DNA of 64,000 nt from Cladorrhinum sp. PSN259 (Eukaryota > Ascomycota > Sordariomycetes > Sordariales > Podosporaceae), in assembly GCA_033725935.1 (NCBI GenBank), contig MU867063.1, positions 491,694 through 555,693 of the forward strand, given 5' to 3'. The position numbers were made by a program, and so were the translations under genes. How positions within the stretch are numbered: position 1 is the first letter of the stretch; every line of letters starts with the position of its first letter. The notes under the pieces are model-generated. The model was not told the DNA's origin and made no database searches. It was given only the letters and a program-made list of their open reading frames with translations. This document shows positions 10,032-19,351 of this stretch, piece after piece.

Positions 10032-10268
10032 TCAATCACTTTCACATCTCTTTTCAATCACCTTCAAATCTCTCAATGCATAAAATCCATATTCTATTTG
10101 CAAAGAACAATTATACAAACCATGCAAAGTACTTAATACCGCTATCGACATAAACGCCTCTCCTTGGCCCTGGACCATCGCATACGCCATCCCATACATC
10201 ATTTCACACCATCCCATATGACTCTCTACTAATTTCAAACCAACCACATACTCCGCTGCCAAATCCAA
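10032..10268 (-). other. Orphan open frame, unassigned
   Basis: A 78-codon minus frame begins with TTG rather than ATG, and a TAG lies five codons upstream. The composition is protein-like and hydrophobic (MGWCEMMYGMAYAMVQGQ-). It lies about 70 bp beyond the last codon of the zinc-finger-like gene's extended frame. A GTGAGT at the end of that frame suggests a possible donor, but none of the acceptors I tried joins this frame. I do not recognise the peptide. Confidence 0.2.
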
Positions 10269-10339
10269 TAATCCAATAATTCGCTAGACAACACCTTATT
10301 TTCGATGCTTCTTCCAACTACAAAACAAGTCCCTTCCAC

Positions 10340-10720
10340 TCACTGCATATGTATGCCCCTATAACTCGTCTGATGCTCCCAACCCTCCAACGGCACATAC
10401 TTGCGCTTATTTCCCCTTTTCTTGCCCGCTTTATTACCGCCTATATGATCACTAGCGCTACCTTCTTCAGGACCCGAGCTAGGAAGAGCTGAAAATCCCT
10501 CAGAGTCGCTCCATTGCTCACCGACGACGTTCATACTATCCTCATTTTCTTCCTCCCCGTGTTTCGAGGGTTCGGCTTCTTTTCCTTTGTCTTTATTTTC
10601 CTCAGCCTTATCTTCCGTCGTCTCCTCGACCGTCCCTTCAGGCTTTTCTTCGGACCCCTCCCCGGCCTTCTGCTTGATTGTTTCCTCAGGCTTTGCCCCA
10701 GTCTTATCCTCAGTATCATC
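10340..10720 (-). other. In-frame coding extension beyond an amber codon
   Basis: Directly after the TAG at 10723-10721 the same frame continues for 126 sense codons to TGA at 10342-10340. The Glu/Lys/Thr-rich acidic character of the preceding segment continues without change and ends in a basic stretch (NKAGKKRGNKRKY). This is most simply the original C-terminus of the adjacent zinc-finger-like gene, cut off by a CAG-to-TAG change. Alternatives are readthrough, or a 33-nt intron (GTAAGG to CTTAG) that would remove the TAG in frame; that would be unusually short and lacks a clear branch point. Confidence 0.55.
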
Positions 10721-11854
10721 CTAAGCCTTTTGCTTCCCCTTATCCACCCTTACACTCTCATCCTCGGCCTTCTCCTCAGTCTCATCTTCAGCCTGTTGTT
10801 TTCCCTCATCGTCCTTGCTGTCTGCCATTCCCTGTTGCTGTTCATCGCCTGGCACTTGTTCTGTATTTCCAGAACTACCAGGAGGCCTGAATGACACCGA
10901 GGGTCCCTCAAGGCTTTGTGTGGGCTGCTGTTGGCTTGATGAGGAAGGAGGGCCGCCTGAAGGGAACATGAGCGTGTTGCGAGATGAACCGACCGGAGGC
11001 ACCCAGCCTTGCGCCTGGGGGTTGAGTCGGGATGGAGCGTATGGAGAAGGCGGCTGCAAGATAGGTGGGAAGGAGGGTTGTACAGAGTGCCTCGCTAGCG
11101 GTGACGCTTCAACTGGGTAAGAGACAGTACTTTGCGACCCGGGCATTGCTCTCGGTATCATTTGCTGAGGGGAATAAGTAGCGTGTTGTGACATGGGCGA
11201 CGGTAATGCTGCCGGTGTAGCTTGTTGGGAGGAAGAGGTAGCATTGCATGGATCGGCCCATAATGACTGTATGCTTATCCACGGTGAATACTTAACGGTA
11301 CCGTGGTGAGCACTATGCGTAGACATCAACTGCTGACTCTGTCCTTCACCGCTAGCGCGCTCCTTTATCCGCAGTTCCTGAATTTCCATCAGAAGTGTTC
11401 GGTAGAGTGGCCGATGACGGGCCGAACAGTGGATAAGGAATGTATCTTCGAATTGAACTTGGTAACAAACTGGACACTGAGAGTATCTGTGGCGTTGTAG
11501 ATGAATGAATGTTTCATGGTCCTCCATCTCGGCTACATTCAAAATGTCGGTAGTGAAGCGGCATCCCTCGTTTGCATATTTGCATGTACGCCGCGGCGGG
11601 AGGGCGCTTAGATATTTGTCATCGAATCCTCGGATAACGGCCTCGTGCTGAAGCAGCATGTGAACAAGCAATGGATATTCGTATTCTGTTTTCCCACAGC
11701 TGTCGACAGGACAGGCCTCAGCGTGTGGCCGTGAAGCGTGCCCGATTATTTCGTGCTCAGTCAAGATAAACTGCTTTTCTTCGTCGAAAACGTCCTCGGT
11801 GACAATAAACCCACATCCCACAACGCTAAACCGGCATCGATATATCGACTCCAT
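10721..11854 (-). CDS. C2H2-like zinc-finger protein with acidic C-terminus
   Basis: 377 aa from the first ATG (11854) to TAG at 10721. The N-terminal about 150 residues contain four Cys/His modules in order: CRFSVVGC with TEHEIIGH; CPVDSCGK with HMLLQH; CKYANEGC with HETFIH; and CPVC with HCSARH. The pattern suggests tandem C2H2-like fingers, so nucleic-acid binding or ubiquitin-related binding is possible. A Ser/Pro/Gln-rich linker follows, then a Glu/Lys-rich acidic tail. The frame is continuous beyond the TAG for another 126 codons, so the predicted stop may be a recent truncation. No named family is recognised. Confidence 0.7.
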   Translation of the reverse strand: MESIYRCRFSVVGCGFIVTEDVFDEEKQFILTEHEIIGHASRPHAEACPVDSCGKTEYEYPLLVHMLLQHEAVIRGFDDKYLSALPPRRTCKYANEGCRFTTDILNVAEMEDHETFIHLQRHRYSQCPVCYQVQFEDTFLIHCSARHRPLYRTLLMEIQELRIKERASGEGQSQQLMSTHSAHHGTVKYSPWISIQSLWADPCNATSSSQQATPAALPSPMSQHATYSPQQMIPRAMPGSQSTVSYPVEASPLARHSVQPSFPPILQPPSPYAPSRLNPQAQGWVPPVGSSRNTLMFPSGGPPSSSSQQQPTQSLEGPSVSFRPPGSSGNTEQVPGDEQQQGMADSKDDEGKQQAEDETEEKAEDESVRVDKGKQKA

Positions 11855-12076
11855 TGGTTCTGCTTGAAGCAACGAGTGTTTGATATTGTGTGTAGCGACT
11901 TAAAATAATGATCGATAACTATTGCTAAGAAGAAGGTAATAACAGTTGTGGTTGTGGCAAGCAGAAGAGGAAAATTCCATCAGATCAACAAAACAGACAC
12001 TCGAACCACCTGGCCTTGAGGGCTGGGCTCCTGCAATGCAATAGAGCGAGCAGGCACGCTTGCAGTGTCTACACTC

Positions 12077-15000
12077 TCAAGCTCTCGCGCTTTCAGGCGG
12101 CCCCATCATGCTTGCCTTCAACCCGCCGACGTCCACAACCAGTTTGGTAACCACCATCGTTGGCTCATGCAGCCACAACCTCAACTCATGTTTCCCAGCG
12201 TTCAACTTGCCAATATTTGATTTGCGCACGTAAGCCCCCTGAATGACAGCCTCAGCCCACCCGGACGGTTGGCTGCTGCCGTCATTCACCGGCACAGGCT
12301 GCACCGTCGTTTGCGTGCCGCCATCAACGCTGAAAGTATACTTGTTAGGATTGTTGGGGTTTGCATTCTCGGATGGACTGAGGTACACAGTTAGTGAGGC
12401 GGCAGCCGCGTTGGTAAAAGTGTAGAACGGATACGAGAGGACGTGGCCCTTCCCTCCTTGTTGTGAGGCAGTTTTGGGCGGAAGCTTAACACCCGACAGA
12501 GTGCGTCCATAATCTGGAATCACAATGTACTCTGCTGAGGAAGCGGGCGGGGGAGCAAAGTGCTCTGCTTCGATCGAGACAACCGAGTTGGCTTCGACAT
12601 GGCCTCTAAAGTCGGCAGGAACCTTGTAGTTCTCAATGGGAAGGACAACGATCGCCGTTGTGCCAGTTTGGTTTAGGTTGGTTACGGTCAGGGCTGCCGT
12701 GCTGTCGCCTGCGGGCGCTGAGGCCCAGTCTACCGAGATGATAGAACGGATGTCGGATGTCCCAGACGGTGCTGTGAGCGTCTGGCGCTGGTTGGTTACA
12801 CTGACGAATGAGGCGTTGGATGTGATGGTGTAGGTGAATGTGCCGTTGTCTCGAGTGTATATCTCAAGCCAGCGCTGGTCTGAGGGCGCAATGAATGGAC
12901 TGATAGATGGAAGGACAAGTCTTGCCGTGCCCGGAAACGCGGAGGAGCTCCCTTGAACACTCACACCCATGAGTGCATTTTTGGCTGCTGTTGTGGTCCA
13001 GCTCAACTTTGGAAGTGAGTTTGAAGCCGGCTCCTGCCAGTTGTTGTATCCGATATGTGTCTGAGCCATCACGTTATTCCACTTTCCGTTCGAGAGGCTG
13101 TGGTAGCGCTTAGTGATCGCTGAGTCCGCTGCAAAAGCTGCTTGAACATCCTTTGCCAGCTGGTTGGCGCTGGTACGATGTTCGTTCGCATACTTGGCAC
13201 CCATAGCAGACTTGGTGTAGATCTCATAGACACCCCTCCCAGCCATGACGGGATGTAGCACAACCTCAAAGAAGGATGTCTGCAGATTACTTGACAGAGA
13301 GTCATGGATTGCTTGGGCCCTTGAGAGCAGACGATCCCACTCTTTAAAATTCAGTTCGGCTTCATCGTAGCTCACCGTATTGAATGCGAACGGGGTTCGA
13401 CTCAAATCTTCGTACTTCATCCTTGCCGTCAGTTTGCCATACGTTGTCATGATGTGGGCAACCGCATCAGCCACAGCCTCGCCCCATTGACGGCCGCTCC
13501 AGACACTAAGCCATTTTGCCGTGCTGTCCAAGTCGTCAAAGCCATTTCGATCCCAGGCGAGAGCCATGAAGTGGGCCGTTGGCAATTCCTAAAAGATTAT
13601 GTCAGCCTTTGGTCTTGTCACGAATCATGTCATCATTGAGCCACGGAACACGTACCAATCCCTTGAGGTCTCCTACATTAGCGATCCAGATTTTGTCGAT
13701 TCCACGGTCATGGCACAACGTCATCTGTTCCCAAGTCTTTTGCAGTTGTATGGTGTTGATCCATTTGTAGTTGCGAGGATCGCCGACGTAGTCGAAGTGA
13801 TAGTACATGCCGGAACCCCCTCTTCTTGAACCCTCATTGCCGATCGGGATCCTACGAATGTTTCCTCTGTTGTCGTCGCTCCAGAGGAGTGTCACATCGT
13901 CCGATACCTTCATGCCTTTTTGCCAATAGCCTGGAACTTCTTTGTACATGACCCAAGCCTGTGGTATGTCTGACAATGATTTTCCCGTGGCACCAACGAG
14001 AGCAGATTGTTGCCAGCTGATGACCTCCTCTAAGGCGGCGGAGGTGAGAGTGGCCGAGGCCGCGTCTCCAGACCCACGCATGCCCAGAGTGTAGACGGTG
14101 CTCCAATTCTTTGACCTGGTCGCCCCTTCTTGCATAAAGTTCTGTACACCAGCCTTGTTGCTTCGCCAGTCCCATGATCCTTTGAGGAACCTCCCTTGCT
14201 CCTTGTCAGCCCTGGCCATGGGTTCGTGGTGGGATGTGCCCATAAAAATACCCCATTCTGTCGCGGTTGGTCCATTCCTGGTGTCATCGAGATAAAACAT
14301 AGATGACCACATTGCTGGCCATACGTAATTTCCCTTAAGCCGAAGCACAAGCTCAAAAATAAGCTTGTAGAAGTCGTTGACGAAAGGGCTGCCGTACTGG
14401 CTTGGGGTGAACTTTGTACGTCCCCATCCCGTCAAGCCGGGTGACTCGTCATTCAGGAAGATGCCTCGAAACTTGACGGAAGGCGGACCCTCTGTGCGGA
14501 CATTGCTGTTGGCGTAGATGTACTGCCTCTTGGTTGCCGGAACGTCGGCCCAGTAATGCCACGGCGAGACACCTATCTGCTCCGAGACGTCATACACACC
14601 GAAAACGGAGCCTCGCAGGTCGGAGCCGGCGATGACAAATACTGATTCTCGGCCGTCCCATGGCGAAGGTATGACTTGATAGGAGTAGGTTTCCCACTTG
14701 TTTGCGACAGCTGCTGTGTCCAGCTTCTTGGTGGAAACGAGGTTGTCGATGAGACTGGACTGACCAATGGTTCCCACAAGGATGACGGGTCTTGTGCTAG
14801 TTTTTTGAGAGATGGTTGAACTCCAATCTGATATTACTACTGTTCCGTTGACACCCAGCACCCTGCCGAAATCCAAGGCCAGGTCATTGGCAACTCTCTT
14901 GACGCCGGGCAGGTCGTTGGGGGCGACCCTGATCTCAGGAGCCAACCCTGGCCCTCCTAGTTGAAAGCCACTGCCCCCGGAAGCAAAGGTAAAGACTGAG

Positions 15001-15077
15001 GGTTTCTGTGTATAGCCGATGACTAGTGGGGTGAAGAGAGTGAGTAGACTGATAGCAAGCCTGAAAAGGGGCGCCAT
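12077..15077 (-). CDS. Secreted GH115 xylan alpha-1,2-glucuronidase
   Basis: Predicted to remove (4-O-methyl)glucuronic acid side groups from xylan in plant cell walls, outside the cell. Two exons, 15077-13656 and 13588-12077, are joined by a 67-nt intron (GTACGT, GCTGAC branch, TTTTAG), giving about 977 aa, a normal GH115 length. An N-terminal signal peptide (MAPLFRLAISLLTLFTPLVIG) is present. GH115 landmarks in order are IFLNDESPGLTGW, then GNYVWPAMWSSMF, GIFMGTSHHEPM, VTLLWSDDNRGNIRR and GGSGMYYHFDYVGDPRNYKW. The second exon holds the all-beta C-terminal region, ending with a carbohydrate-binding-like beta domain. It is divergent from SRP72. The family call is strong; the substrate is inferred from the family. 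Confidence 0.92.
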
Positions 15078-15829
15078 GGTGATTCTTAGGTCTCAACCCA
15101 CCAATCCAGAAATCTGGATGCACTGAGGCAGTACAAGGTAGAATGGAAACGAGACATGATGAGATACTTATAAAAGCAAAATGGGGAGCGTGAGAGCTCG
15201 TGCAAAGAGCATTTGACATCAGCAACAAATCACGGCCATTGTGTCTTCCATGGTGGGAATCCCACACACTTCCTGATCGGGCATTGATTTGATATTTCAC
15301 ATAATTGGTGGAAATAAAACTGCGGACAGATAATTCTCCGAAACGTCAATTCCGAACTTTGTTCAAGTTGATTAATTTGTGTTAATCTGGGTATCCGGTC
15401 CCAATGGCTTGGTTGCGACTTTCGGGTGAGGGACGGACGGACGATGAGAAGGAGGCTGAAGGTGAGTTGAAGGACGCAAGGTGAGTTCAGCTTCCCCAAA
15501 TCAACCCCACTTTCCCAATTTCTACTCCACAAAAATATTCCAAAATTGGCAGGGGAGCTGCCCCGCAATCAACCTCTCAACTGTCACTGTCTGTCCGGCG
15601 TCCAACCCCCCCGATCCCAGCATACAACTTCCCTGGAAGCTCGGACTATCCCACCGCCCGTCGCCGTCGCCGTAGCCGTCCCTCCTATCCCGCTGCAACG
15701 GGAAATTATACAGTACCTACAACCCTACAGATACAGGTTCTCCCTCTCAACCGGAGAACCTCTTGCCGGTTGAATGCACGGGACTAAAAGGCCACACTCA
15801 AAATCATCACCACCCTTCCCACGGGAATC
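15078..15829. other. Divergent promoter region, GH115 / SRP72
   Basis: Holds the start-side flanks of both genes. Pyrimidine-rich stretches lie before the SRP72 start. No additional gene, repeat or RNA is recognised. Confidence 0.5.
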
Positions 15830-17948
15830 ATGGCAGACCCCGCCGTCGCGGCTCTCAACTCCCTCCTCCGTGGTGCGTCTATCGAAGACCACCGTGAGGC
15901 CCTTAAGCTCGCTACCGCCGCCGTTCAGTCTGCAAAGGTCCAAGGCCCCGACCTGGCCACAGCCCAACACACGCGCGTGGTCGCACTCCTGAAGCTCGAC
16001 CGCTATGACGATGCCTTGCGCGCCATTGCCGAGGGCGGCGACCACCTGGAAAATGACTGCTCCTTCGAAAAGGCATACGCCTTGTACAAGACGGGGGATT
16101 TGGAAGGCGCCGCGGCAGTGTTGAAGAACAGCCAACAGGACGATGGTCAGGCACCCAAGAGAGGCCTGAAGCATGTGGCTGCCCAGGTCGCATACCGCAC
16201 CGAGAACTTTGAGCGCGCCGCTGCGATATACCGGGATCTTGGTGAAGACGGAGGCGGCGCAAATTATGGCGAAGAAAACGATTTGCGCATCAATTTAACT
16301 GCCGCAACTGCCCAGCTTGAGTGGAATGGAAAGGATTGGGCGGTACCCGAGCAGGAAAGGCAACCAGCTAGAGAAGACCTCGAAGCTTTTGAGACAGCAT
16401 ACAACGCCGCGTGCAACTGCATATCAAAGGGGGACTTCGCAAAAGCCGCCGTCTTTCTGAAGCGCGCAAGAGATCTGTGCGAAGCGACTGAGGACCTCAA
16501 CGAAGACGAGAAGAAGGCTGAATTGGTGCCCATTCTCGTTCAACAGGCCTACGTGTTCACTAGACTCGGCAAGACTGATGAAGCAGCGAGCATCCAGAAG
16601 CTTGTAGTTCTGTCCGAGTAAGTCTGTTAAAACCTACAGCATCCACATTGAGATCCTTCTAACCCCTGTGCCCAGTGTGCCGGAGTCCTCATCCAAGGTC
16701 GTCGCTCAGACAAACGCTCTAGTTGTGCAAGGACAAGAAAATCCCTTTATGGCCCAGCGTCTAGCTCAGTCTCTGCCAGAAATCAAAGGAAACGATCGCC
16801 TCTTCGAGTATCAAAACTCGGTGCTGAGGCGCAACAAACACACTATTGACCTCCAAGCCCAGAAATTCGCTGCAGTCGCAAAAGCTGCTGCCAGGAGCTA
16901 CTCGAAGGACGAAGCTCCCAAGATCTCGAGCTTTAGCTGTGACCTCGGTAGCCTTGGGGCGGCAGCAGCCTCTCAGTTAAAGACCGGCAAGGAGGCACTG
17001 AACAAGATCCTGCCTCTGTTAGAAAAGCGGCCCAACGATGTCGGCCTTCTCCTCACAGTCATCCAGCTTTATATCCAGCTCAACAACCCTACCCAAGCTA
17101 TTCATCTTCTGGAAGCTTTCTTTAAGCGTCTTGAGGCCGCTGCGACGGCGGATCATTCAGATGTACGCTTCGCACCAGGCCTCGTCGCTCTTGCCGTGTC
17201 ATTATACCGCACCCAGGGTCGGCACTCTGCCATCCGCAACGAGCTTTCTAAGGCCGCTATGCACTGGCAAAGTAAACCCGATTCTGACTCCTCAACAGCC
17301 GGGAGGTCACTTGTTCGCGAAGCAGGCATTGAGCTCTTGAGATCATCACACCCATCCGATCTCGCAGCCGCAGGTGAAGCCTTCACTCACCTCGTAGCTG
17401 CTCAACCAAACGACAAGACTGCCACCGCAGGCTTAGTTGCCAGCTTCGCAACAAGTGATTTCGCCAAAGTACAGCCTTATCTTGCTGCCTTGCCCCCAGT
17501 TGAGAAGCTCACCAAAGATGTGGACGCGAAAGCACTCATCAATGCTGGTGTCGCCGTGTTGCCTGTTATCCAGCCGCCGACGAGCAAGAAGCGAAAACTG
17601 GAGGATGACGGTCCAGAAAAGGAGAGGCAGCAACAGCAGCAGCAACAGCAGGGTCCGTCGTCAAAGAAGCGCAGAAAGATAAAACTTCCCAAGTCGTACG
17701 ACCCTGACAAGAAGCCTGATCCTGAACGGTGGTTGCCGCTTCGCGATCGGAGCTCTTACCGTCCCAAGGGTAAGAAGGGCAAGAAGCGGGCTGCCGAGGC
17801 CACTCAGGGCGGTGTCGTCCGCGAGGAGGAGACGCTCGAGCTTGCTGGCGGTGCCGGCTCTGTCAAGGTGGAGAAGGCAGGTGGGGGAGGAGGAGGCGGC
17901 GGCGGTGGTGGCGGTGGTGGAAAGAAGAAGAAGAAGGGAAAGAAATGA
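15830..17948 (+). CDS. SRP72: Signal recognition particle subunit SRP72
   Basis: TPR-rich SRP protein that binds 7S RNA with SRP68 and supports co-translational targeting to the ER. Exons are 15830-16617 and 16676-17948; the 58-nt phase-2 intron has GTAAGT, a TCTAAC branch and CCCAG. The protein is about 686 aa. The N-terminal TPR array begins VAALNSLLRGASIEDHREAL. The C-terminal RNA-binding segment is diagnostic: KKRRKIKLPKSYDPDKKPDP then ERWLPLRDRSSYRPKGKKGK. Oddities are a run of eight Gln at about 17630 and a Gly-rich then Lys-rich C-terminus encoded by GGN repeats (about 17881-17945). The ATG at 15830 follows a favourable AATC context. Confidence 0.95.
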
Positions 17949-18795
17949 ATGGAACGTACTGCGTAACTCTACTTATCATTCTGTAGCGTGTATAAAACTG
18001 CAAAGAGGATTTTTTTTCCTTTCATCCTGTCCAATAAAAGAAAAAAGTTATTCAGGCATCAGTATTCAGTTTTTAAAAATCTCCCACACAGTTTAAACCT
18101 GCATATCACTCACTCACTCACTCACTAACTCACACACACTCTCTCTCTCTAGCCATGCTGATTGATTGAAGTCTCGAGTATATATCGTCATCGGGAATGC
18201 ACATAGTCACATACAGACACCGGATCCAAAAAGCTCTTGGTCATTTTGATAATAAACCCTGTATTCGTTCATTCTGTCTTTCTCTTACTTACTGAAAGTC
18301 GAGACTTTATTTTTTTTTGTGCCGCTTTCGATAGATAGATACATTAAACTATCCGAATAAATCCCGGGGATTCCGAACGAACCCCATTAAAGGAGAGAAG
18401 AGAGAGTGAGTGAGAGGGAGAGAGTGAGATATATATATATAAAGAGAGAGGGTGCGTGTGAGGAAGAAAGAAAATAACAAAAGAGAAAAATCGAATTCTA
18501 TGTTGTTGTTACTCCTTCTGCGTTACGTATTCTGGATACGATATACTAATGCATTTGTTTTACTTTCTCTCTCTCTCGCAGGTTGAGAAGCTCGGATTGA
18601 GAGGGACGACTAGAAAAACATAGAACAAATTTTTTTTTTACACTTCAATTCAGAGAACACTCCAACCATAGCTGTGTGTTGAACAAACCCAACAATCAAA
18701 ACCTCACCCCCTTCTTCCTTTCCCAGTTTCAAGAAGGTGAACTAAACAACACGAACAGAGTTTCAAGGAGGGAGAAACCTGCCGCCGCTGGCGGG

Positions 18796-18831
<36 letters not shown>

Positions 18832-18909
18832 CGGGGGGGGGGGGGGGGGGGGGGGGGGGCGCNNNNNNNNNNCAAACACGAAAATCTATACCCCCCGGCC
18901 CCCCCCGCC

Positions 18910-18960
<51 letters not shown>

Positions 18961-19351
18961 AAAAAAAAAAAAAAAACCAGAAATAACCCAGAGTAAGAAA
19001 AACCGAAGCCCAACCACTTGAACAGGAACAAACTAACCACTTTTTCATTGCTTCGAATCATCTCCTAATTCCCCCATTTAACCAGCAAAGAATGCTTTAC
19101 CACCTCCGGCCTTTGCTGCGTCTACCTTTACTTGTTTGTGTGTGTGTGTTGTGTTATGTTGTACATTATACAAATGCTATACTGAAAAAAAGAGAGAAAG
19201 ACAGACAGCGTAGTCGTCAGACAAGATGAAGAGGAAAAAAGAGACCAAGAAAGTTTTGCATAGCGTGCGTGTCGTGCGTAACGAAGTTTTGAGCCAAGGA
19301 GTGTGTGATGAAGTGGGTGAAGGGGTCAAGAAAAAAAAAGGTAGACAGTCA
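17949..19351. other. Intergenic low-complexity region with assembly gap
   Basis: The flank between SRP72 (3' end) and the Sec7 gene (3' end). It carries CTCA/CACT microsatellites (about 18106-18150), GA-rich and (TA)n stretches (about 18392-18450) and poly-T runs. It also holds the poly-G / N / poly-C / poly-A block listed separately. The ORFs over the homopolymers are artefacts. No gene seen. Confidence 0.6.
18797..18976. other. Scaffold gap (10 N) flanked by poly-G, poly-C and poly-A
   Basis: A G-run (18797-18859, interrupted by one C) leads into ten N (18863-18872). It is followed by about 17 bases of normal sequence, C-rich sequence with a C39 run (18912-18950) and an A26 run (18951-18976). 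The N block marks a scaffolding join. G-run on one side and C-run on the other is the pattern expected from reads that lose signal in two-colour sequencing, so the true length and sequence here are unknown. Confidence 0.85.

Larger units (their letters stand above)
9356..10339. other. AT-rich intergenic region with degenerate tandem repeat
   Basis: Separates ELP5 (3' end) from the second zinc-finger-like gene (3' end). It holds the degenerate tandem repeat at about 9600-9990 and one orphan minus-strand ORF (10032-10268), both listed separately. No recognisable gene otherwise. Confidence 0.5.

Noticed and set aside
12077..17948. Possible CAZyme or secondary-metabolite cluster around GH115
   Set aside because: Neighbours are SRP72 and a zinc-finger-like protein; no second CAZyme, transporter or biosynthetic enzyme is nearby.
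18676..19061. ORFs across the poly-G/N/poly-C block
   Set aside because: They translate homopolymers and N as poly-Gly/Pro; assembly artefacts.
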